Assembly (NCBI GenBank): GCA_900753295.1
Contig: CAADYQ010000115.1
Location: forward strand, 1 to 9,646
DNA length: 9,646 nt
Source of the DNA: Clostridia bacterium
GTDB taxonomy: Bacteria > Bacillota > Clostridia > Oscillospirales > CAG-272
Direction: 5' to 3'
The translations under genes and the position numbers were made by a program. Shown here piece after piece: positions 5,359-9,646 of the stretch; position 1 is the first letter of the stretch, and every line of letters begins with the position of its first letter. The notes under the pieces are model-generated. The model saw only the letters and a list, made by a program, of their open reading frames with translations, was not told where the DNA came from and ran no database searches.

Positions 5359-6912
5359 ATGGAAAAAAACGATGCTATCATCGAAATGCGGGGGATAACC
5401 AAGGTCTTTCCCGGCATTATTGCAAACGACAAGATAGACCTTTGCCTGCGGCGTGGCGAGATACACGCGCTGCTTGGCGAAAACGGAGCCGGAAAATCCA
5501 CGCTTATGAGCGTGCTTTTCGGTCTTTATCAGCCCGAGGAGGGGAAAATATTCAAAAACGGCGTTGAGGTGAAGATAAACGACCCCAACGACGCGAACGC
5601 GCTCGGTATCGGCATGGTCCATCAGCATTTCAAGCTGGTGGATGTCTTTACGGTGCTTGACAACATAATTCTCGGCGTGGAGCCTTGCCGCGCGGGCTTT
5701 CTTTCCCGCCGTGAGGCGAGAAAAAAAGTGACCGAGCTTTCCGAGGCATACGGTCTCGGCGTCGATCCCGACGCAAAGGTCGAGGATATCACCGTCGGTA
5801 TGCAGCAGCGTACCGAGATACTGAAAATGCTTTACCGCGACAACGAGATCCTTATATTCGACGAGCCTACGGCGGTGCTGACGCCGCAGGAGATAGACGA
5901 GCTGATGGGCATCATGCGCGGGCTTGCGGCGGAGGGAAAGTCGATTCTTTTCATAACGCACAAGCTGAACGAGATAATGGCGGTCGCCGACCGCTGCACC
6001 GTGCTGCGCAAGGGCAAATACATAGGCACGGTCAATATTTCCGAAACGAACAAGGAGGAGCTGTCCAACATGATGGTGGGCAGGGACGTCAAGTTCGTTG
6101 TGGATAAGGACGAGGCAAAGCCCGGCGAGACGGTGCTTGAGGTAAACGGGCTGTCGGTACACAGTCCGATACACAAAAAGGATGCGGTAAAGGATGTTTC
6201 GTTTACGGTCCGCGCGGGCGAGATAGTCTGCATCGCGGGTATCGACGGCAACGGTCAGACCGAGCTCGTTCATGCGCTTACGGGACTTCAAAAGCCGCAC
6301 GCGGGCAGGATAACCCTTTGCGGCGCGGATGTGACGCACAAAAGCATAAGATATAAAAACACGCACGGTATGAGCCACATCCCGGAGGACCGCCACAAGC
6401 ACGGCCTTGTGCTTGACTACACGCTTGAGCAGAATCTGGTGCTTCAGCGCTATTTCGAGCCCGAATTTCAAAAGCGGGGCTTCATTCTGCGCGACAGCGT
6501 GCGCAGATATGCCGACAGACTGATAGGCGAGTACGATGTCCGTTCCGGTCAGGGTGCCGCTACGGTGGCGCGCTCGATGTCGGGCGGCAACCAGCAAAAG
6601 GCTATAATCGCGCGTGAGCTTGACCGCGACCACCGCCTGCTTATCGCCGTTCAGCCTACGCGCGGGCTTGACGTCGGCGCGATAGAGTTCGTTCATAAGC
6701 AGATAGTCCGCTCGCGCGACGAGGGCGCGGCGGTGCTGCTCGTCTCGCTTGAGCTTGACGAGGTGATGAACGTCTCCGACCGTATACTGGTCATGTACGA
6801 GGGCGAGATCGTTGGCGAGCTTGACCCGCACAAGACCGATGTCCGCGAGCTGGGACTTTACATGGCGGGCGCAAAGCGCCGCGGCGCCGGGGAGGAAAAG
6901 GGAAATGAGTAA
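5359..6912 (+). CDS. Nucleoside ABC importer ATPase with two nucleotide-binding domains
   Basis: A 517-residue double ATPase (YufO/NupA type) that powers nucleoside import by the two following permeases. NBD1 has a full Walker A, GENGAGKST (40-48), the family's modified signature VGMQQR (146-151) and Walker B LIFDEPT (165-171). NBD2 is degenerate: GIDGNGQTE (294-302) replaces Walker A without the Lys, the signature SGGNQQ (408-413) is intact, and the Walker B acids are replaced (V431, Q432 in AVQPTRGLD). This asymmetry is usual for the family. The ATG at 5359 is chosen because IIEMRGITKVFPGI follows at the normal distance; the frame stays open upstream, but only through the hairpins. The ribosome site is poor: AAGG is about 18 nt away, with a tandem AACGGT repeat between. 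The gene overlaps the next by 8 nt. Confidence 0.93.
   Translation: MEKNDAIIEMRGITKVFPGIIANDKIDLCLRRGEIHALLGENGAGKSTLMSVLFGLYQPEEGKIFKNGVEVKINDPNDANALGIGMVHQHFKLVDVFTVLDNIILGVEPCRAGFLSRREARKKVTELSEAYGLGVDPDAKVEDITVGMQQRTEILKMLYRDNEILIFDEPTAVLTPQEIDELMGIMRGLAAEGKSILFITHKLNEIMAVADRCTVLRKGKYIGTVNISETNKEELSNMMVGRDVKFVVDKDEAKPGETVLEVNGLSVHSPIHKKDAVKDVSFTVRAGEIVCIAGIDGNGQTELVHALTGLQKPHAGRITLCGADVTHKSIRYKNTHGMSHIPEDRHKHGLVLDYTLEQNLVLQRYFEPEFQKRGFILRDSVRRYADRLIGEYDVRSGQGAATVARSMSGGNQQKAIIARELDRDHRLLIAVQPTRGLDVGAIEFVHKQIVRSRDEGAAVLLVSLELDEVMNVSDRILVMYEGEIVGELDPHKTDVRELGLYMAGAKRRGAGEEKGNE
6891..6895 (+). promoter_or_regulatory. Shine-Dalgarno GGAGG for the first permease
   Basis: GGAGG lies inside the end of the ATPase gene, 9 nt before the ATG at 6905. 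It selects this start over longer in-frame readings and indicates translational coupling. Confidence 0.75.
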
Positions 6913-8179
6913 GGACAGAAAGATCAAGGCTGCGGGAGCCGCAAAGCAGCCGCTTCTCGGGCGCGAGGGACCGCGCTCGGTCATCGCGTCGGTCGTGTGC
7001 ATATTCGGCGGCGTGCTTGTGGGATTTGTCGTGCTGCTGCTCCTTTCGGTGTTTATGGACGGGCTTTCGGTGGGCGACGCGTTTACCGGACTTGTCACGG
7101 TGCTTGGCGGACCATTTTCAAGCGGATCGCTCGGCAGCTCCATGTTCCAGTTCGGCAATATGCTTTTCCAGTCAACTCCGCTCATAATGACGGGGCTTTC
7201 GGTCGCGATAGCCTTCAAGACCGGACTTTTCAACATAGGCGCGCCGGGGCAGTACCTCATGGGCGCCATGTCCACGCTGCTGGTTGCGCTGTCGATCCCG
7301 ACCGATAAGGTACCGATGGGGATAGTATGGTTGCTCGCCTTTATCGCAGGCATTGCCGCGGGCGTGATATGGGGCTGCATACCGGGACTTTTCAAGGCAT
7401 TCCTCGGCGTGAACGAGGTCATAGTCTGCATAATGTCAAACTGGATCGCCGCAAACGTCGTCAGCTGGGTGTTCTATTCGACCGGCGAGAGATACATCAA
7501 TGTTGCCGAAACAAAGATGAACTTCATCCGCAAAACGGTAACGAACGGCGTCAGCACGCCGACTCTGGGACTTGACAGGCTGTTTTCAAACGGCACTATA
7601 AAGTCGTATATGGATATCGGAATATTCATCGCCGCGCTTTTTGCCGTCGGGACCTACATCATGATAAACCGGACGACCTTCGGCTTTGAGCTTCGCGCAT
7701 GCGGCTTCAACCGCAACGCGGCAAAATATGCGGGCATGAACGAGCGGCGCAACATAGTGCTTTCAATGGCGATAGCGGGCGGTCTTGCCGCCGGCGGCGC
7801 GGCGCTGTGGTGCCTCAACGGTTATCAGGATTTCGGCTGGAACACCTACCTTTCGCTCCCAGCGGACGGTTTCAACGGCATTCCGGTCGCACTGCTGGCG
7901 TCAAATAATCCGATAGGCGTTATATTCAGCTCGATATTCCTGCGCTACATAAGCATGGGCGGCTCCAACCTTTCGGCGCAAACGCCGTTCAACGAGTATG
8001 TTTCCGAGCTTATCGTGGCAATGATAATCTATTTCTCGGGCTTTTCAAAATTCATCAAGGACTTTGCTGCCGCGCGTGCGGGCAGATCGAAAAACAGCCC
8101 CGCGGGGCTTGATATCGCCGATGCCGGCGATTCTTCCGCCGACGATGACGGCGAGGATACGGAAGGAGGTGGGATCTGA
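6905..8179 (+). CDS. Nucleoside ABC importer permease 1 (BPD_transp_2 family, YufP/NupB-like)
   Basis: A 424-residue membrane permease that pairs with the next gene product to form the nucleoside channel. After a basic N-terminus (MSKDRKIK...) come a hydrophobic helix at about 26-50 and the conserved FNIGAPGQYLMG (109-120). Further helices lie at about 138-160, 171-191, 236-255, 286-303, 325-350 and 366-383. ELRACGFNRNAAKYAGMN (262-279) is the cytosolic coupling helix that contacts the ATPase. The extra-membrane stretch at about 193-232 is hydrophilic. The protein looks longer than many relatives (roughly 350 residues), because of its N-terminal extension and a C-terminal tail (about 391-424) ending in an acidic Asp/Glu/Ser/Gly run. 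The codons of that tail also carry the Shine-Dalgarno site of the next gene. Start at 6905 is set by GGAGG 9 nt upstream. Confidence 0.92.
   Translation: MSKDRKIKAAGAAKQPLLGREGPRSVIASVVCIFGGVLVGFVVLLLLSVFMDGLSVGDAFTGLVTVLGGPFSSGSLGSSMFQFGNMLFQSTPLIMTGLSVAIAFKTGLFNIGAPGQYLMGAMSTLLVALSIPTDKVPMGIVWLLAFIAGIAAGVIWGCIPGLFKAFLGVNEVIVCIMSNWIAANVVSWVFYSTGERYINVAETKMNFIRKTVTNGVSTPTLGLDRLFSNGTIKSYMDIGIFIAALFAVGTYIMINRTTFGFELRACGFNRNAAKYAGMNERRNIVLSMAIAGGLAAGGAALWCLNGYQDFGWNTYLSLPADGFNGIPVALLASNNPIGVIFSSIFLRYISMGGSNLSAQTPFNEYVSELIVAMIIYFSGFSKFIKDFAAARAGRSKNSPAGLDIADAGDSSADDDGEDTEGGGI
8163..8170 (+). promoter_or_regulatory. Perfect Shine-Dalgarno AAGGAGGT for the second permease
   Basis: AAGGAGGT sits 8 nt before the ATG at 8179, inside the last codons of the first permease. 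The stop and start overlap as TGATG, so translation of the two permeases is likely coupled. Confidence 0.88.
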
Positions 8180-9186
8180 TGGTATTCCTGCTTCAGAAAA
8201 CGCTTGTATATGCGATCCCGCTTCTTATTGTGGCGCTTGCGGGAATGTACGCCGAGCGCAGCGGTATAATCAATATCGCGCTTGACGGTATCATGATCTT
8301 CGGCGCTTTTGTCGGCGCGCTTTGCACCACGCTTCTGCGCAAGGCTCCGTTCTTTGTGGACCACAGCCAGATCACCTTCATCATCGCCATGTTCGTGGCG
8401 GCTGTCGGCGGCGCGCTGTTCTCACTGCTTTTGTCCTTCTCCGCCATAAAGCTGAAGGCGGATCAGACCATAGGCGGCACGGCGCTCAATATGCTGGCGC
8501 CCGCGCTGTCGCTCTTCCTTATCAAGCTGATATTCAGAAAGGACGAGCTTGAAATGGCGCGCAACATGGGCGGCGACGGCAAGCTGCACGATTTCGGGTA
8601 TGTTATACTCAACGACAAGGCTACGGGTCTTGCGGGAGTGCTGTTTGACCGCGTGTATATCTCCACCTACATTGCAGCCGCGCTGTTTATCATTCTTTCG
8701 ATATTCATTTACAAGACCAAATACGGTCTGCGTCTGCGCGCGTGCGGCGAGCATCCGCAGGCGGCGGACAGCGTTGGCATCAACGTTTACCGCATGCGCT
8801 ATATCGGAACAACGGTCTCCGGCGCTCTTGCGGGCTTTGGCGGTTATGTCTATATTGCCACGGTAGCCAACGGCACCGCCTCCGGCGCGGTCGCGGGAAT
8901 GGGCTTTCTCGCGCTCGCCATTATGATATTCGGCAACTGGAAGCCGCTCGGCATTGCGCTTGGGGCGCTCCTCTTCGGCTTCCTCAAATGCCTCGGCGTT
9001 ATATACGATCAGGTCTTCCTCACCATAGGCGGCGAGAAGGTGTATTTCCTTAAAAATCTTAATATGCCGATGTATTTTTACAATCTGATCCCTTACGTGG
9101 CGGTGCTTATCGTGCTTGCGTTCACGGCAGGGAAGTCACGCGCGCCGAAGGCGGAGGGCATCCCATACGACAAGGGCGCAAGATAA
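8179..9186 (+). CDS. Nucleoside ABC importer permease 2 (BPD_transp_2 family, YufQ/NupC-like)
   Basis: A 335-residue membrane permease, the second half of the importer channel. The family pattern is clear: AERSGIINIALDGIMIFGAF (25-44) near the N-terminus, a helix at about 67-88, KADQTIGGTALNMLAP (93-108), and a coupling loop YGLRLRACGEHPQAADSVG (182-200) that docks on the ATPase. Gly-rich helices GALAGFGGYVY (215-225) and ALAIMIFGNWKPLGIALGAL (235-254) follow. The terminal helix is about 304-317, and a short basic tail ends the protein. Length and N-terminus fit the family. The start overlaps the previous stop by one base and has a perfect Shine-Dalgarno site. Confidence 0.93.
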   Translation: MVFLLQKTLVYAIPLLIVALAGMYAERSGIINIALDGIMIFGAFVGALCTTLLRKAPFFVDHSQITFIIAMFVAAVGGALFSLLLSFSAIKLKADQTIGGTALNMLAPALSLFLIKLIFRKDELEMARNMGGDGKLHDFGYVILNDKATGLAGVLFDRVYISTYIAAALFIILSIFIYKTKYGLRLRACGEHPQAADSVGINVYRMRYIGTTVSGALAGFGGYVYIATVANGTASGAVAGMGFLALAIMIFGNWKPLGIALGALLFGFLKCLGVIYDQVFLTIGGEKVYFLKNLNMPMYFYNLIPYVAVLIVLAFTAGKSRAPKAEGIPYDKGAR

Positions 9187-9225
9187 GGCGGCAAAGCCAA
9201 GGCAAAAAACAAAGGAAGTATACCG

Positions 9226-9646
9226 ATGGATCACAAAACACTTATGATAGGCATTGCCGGCGGTACGGGAAGCGGCAAAACGACACTTGTACGCAAGCTG
9301 GGCTTGCGGTTCGGCGACAGCGTGAGCGTTGTCTGCCACGACTGGTACTACCGTGCGCAGAACGGGCTGTCCCTTGAGGAGCGCGCCCGGCAGAATTACG
9401 ACTGTCCCGAGGCGTTCGAGACAGATCTTCTCGTGCGCGACCTTGCGCGTCTGCGCGACGGGCAGGCTATCGACTGCCCGCAGTACGACTATACCGTCCA
9501 CAACCGCTCGGAGGCGACCGTGCGGGTGTCTCCCGCAAGTGTTGTCGTGGTCGAGGGAATACTCATATTTGCCGACCCCGCGCTGCGCGATATGTTCGAT
9601 ATCCGCATTTTTGTGGATACCGATGCCGACATACGCATCCTGCGCC
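9226..9646 (+). CDS. udk: Uridine kinase (uridine/cytidine kinase family), 3' end outside window
   Basis: The N-terminal 140 residues of a P-loop kinase that phosphorylates uridine, and usually cytidine, to the monophosphate in the cytosol. Walker A is GGTGSGKT (12-19). CHDWYY (39-44) is the nucleoside-binding Asp-x-Tyr-Tyr block, YDCPEAFETDLL (61-72) matches the family's YDHPDAFD block with Cys in place of His, and PQYDYTVHNR (86-95) is the base-contacting segment. VVVVEGIL and RIFVDTDADIRILR follow in order. The ATG at 9226 has AAAGGA 9 nt upstream. The gene follows permease 2 after 39 nt with no terminator, so it is likely the last visible gene of the importer operon. Its presence suggests that the imported nucleoside is trapped as a monophosphate. 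The kinase is certain at family level; the base preference is not. Confidence 0.92.
   Translation, partial: MDHKTLMIGIAGGTGSGKTTLVRKLGLRFGDSVSVVCHDWYYRAQNGLSLEERARQNYDCPEAFETDLLVRDLARLRDGQAIDCPQYDYTVHNRSEATVRVSPASVVVVEGILIFADPALRDMFDIRIFVDTDADIRILR

Noticed and set aside
6812..6904. Longer start for permease 1 inside the ATPase gene
   Set aside because: The ATG at 6905 has GGAGG at 9 nt, and the extra residues lie deep in the coding region of the ATPase.
5200..7431. Very long open frame (743 codons) on the - strand opposite the ATPase and first permease
   Set aside because: It lies wholly antisense to genes with clear family motifs, has no recognisable domain and no ribosome site, and is expected from codon bias in GC-rich genes.
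1..9646. Mobile elements, CRISPR arrays, tRNA or rRNA genes
   Set aside because: No transposase or integrase frame, no regularly spaced repeat units, and no tRNA- or rRNA-like sequence was seen on either strand.

Overview
The window reads as ordinary chromosome from a Gram-positive, Clostridia-like bacterium, possibly an uncultured gut Oscillospirales-type lineage; the lineage is inference. The evidence is a lipobox signal peptide on a BMP-family lipoprotein, strong Shine-Dalgarno sequences (AGGAGG, AAGGAGGT), sigma-A type promoters with 17-nt spacers, one TTG start, GC content that looks well above half by eye, and frequent ATA isoleucine codons. There is no sign of a phage, IS element, CRISPR array, tRNA or rRNA.

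Layout. (1) Bases 1-2955, + strand: the 3' part of a PlsC-type acyltransferase, a GT4 glycosyltransferase and a putative 10-TM metal exporter. They are closely spaced and end at a perfect 16-bp bidirectional terminator. (2) Bases 2964-3816, - strand: a two-gene operon, a Dabb-domain protein followed by a divergent flavin-dependent thymidylate synthase (ThyX-like), with its own promoter. (3) Bases 3817-4056: a divergent regulatory region with two good sigma-A promoters facing away from each other. A 9-bp inverted repeat lies midway between the two -35 boxes, and two tandem GAAATTC-centred palindromes lie in the 5' leader of the rightward operon. (4) Bases 4057-9646, + strand: a complete BMP-type nucleoside ABC importer (lipoprotein, double ATPase, two permeases), followed by a uridine kinase cut by the window edge. 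Three hairpins and a weak ribosome binding site separate the lipoprotein from the ATPase gene.

Working together. The right half is best read as a nucleoside uptake and salvage operon: the lipoprotein captures the nucleoside, the ABC core imports it, and uridine kinase traps it as a monophosphate. The divergently transcribed ThyX-like enzyme would act on dUMP, so both sides of the shared control region touch pyrimidine nucleotide metabolism; this link is inference. The left half may concern glycolipid or envelope assembly plus metal export. I do not see a clearly new biological system. The items most worth a second look are the ThyX-like protein with an altered signature motif, the symmetrical control region, and the multi-hairpin junction after the lipoprotein gene.
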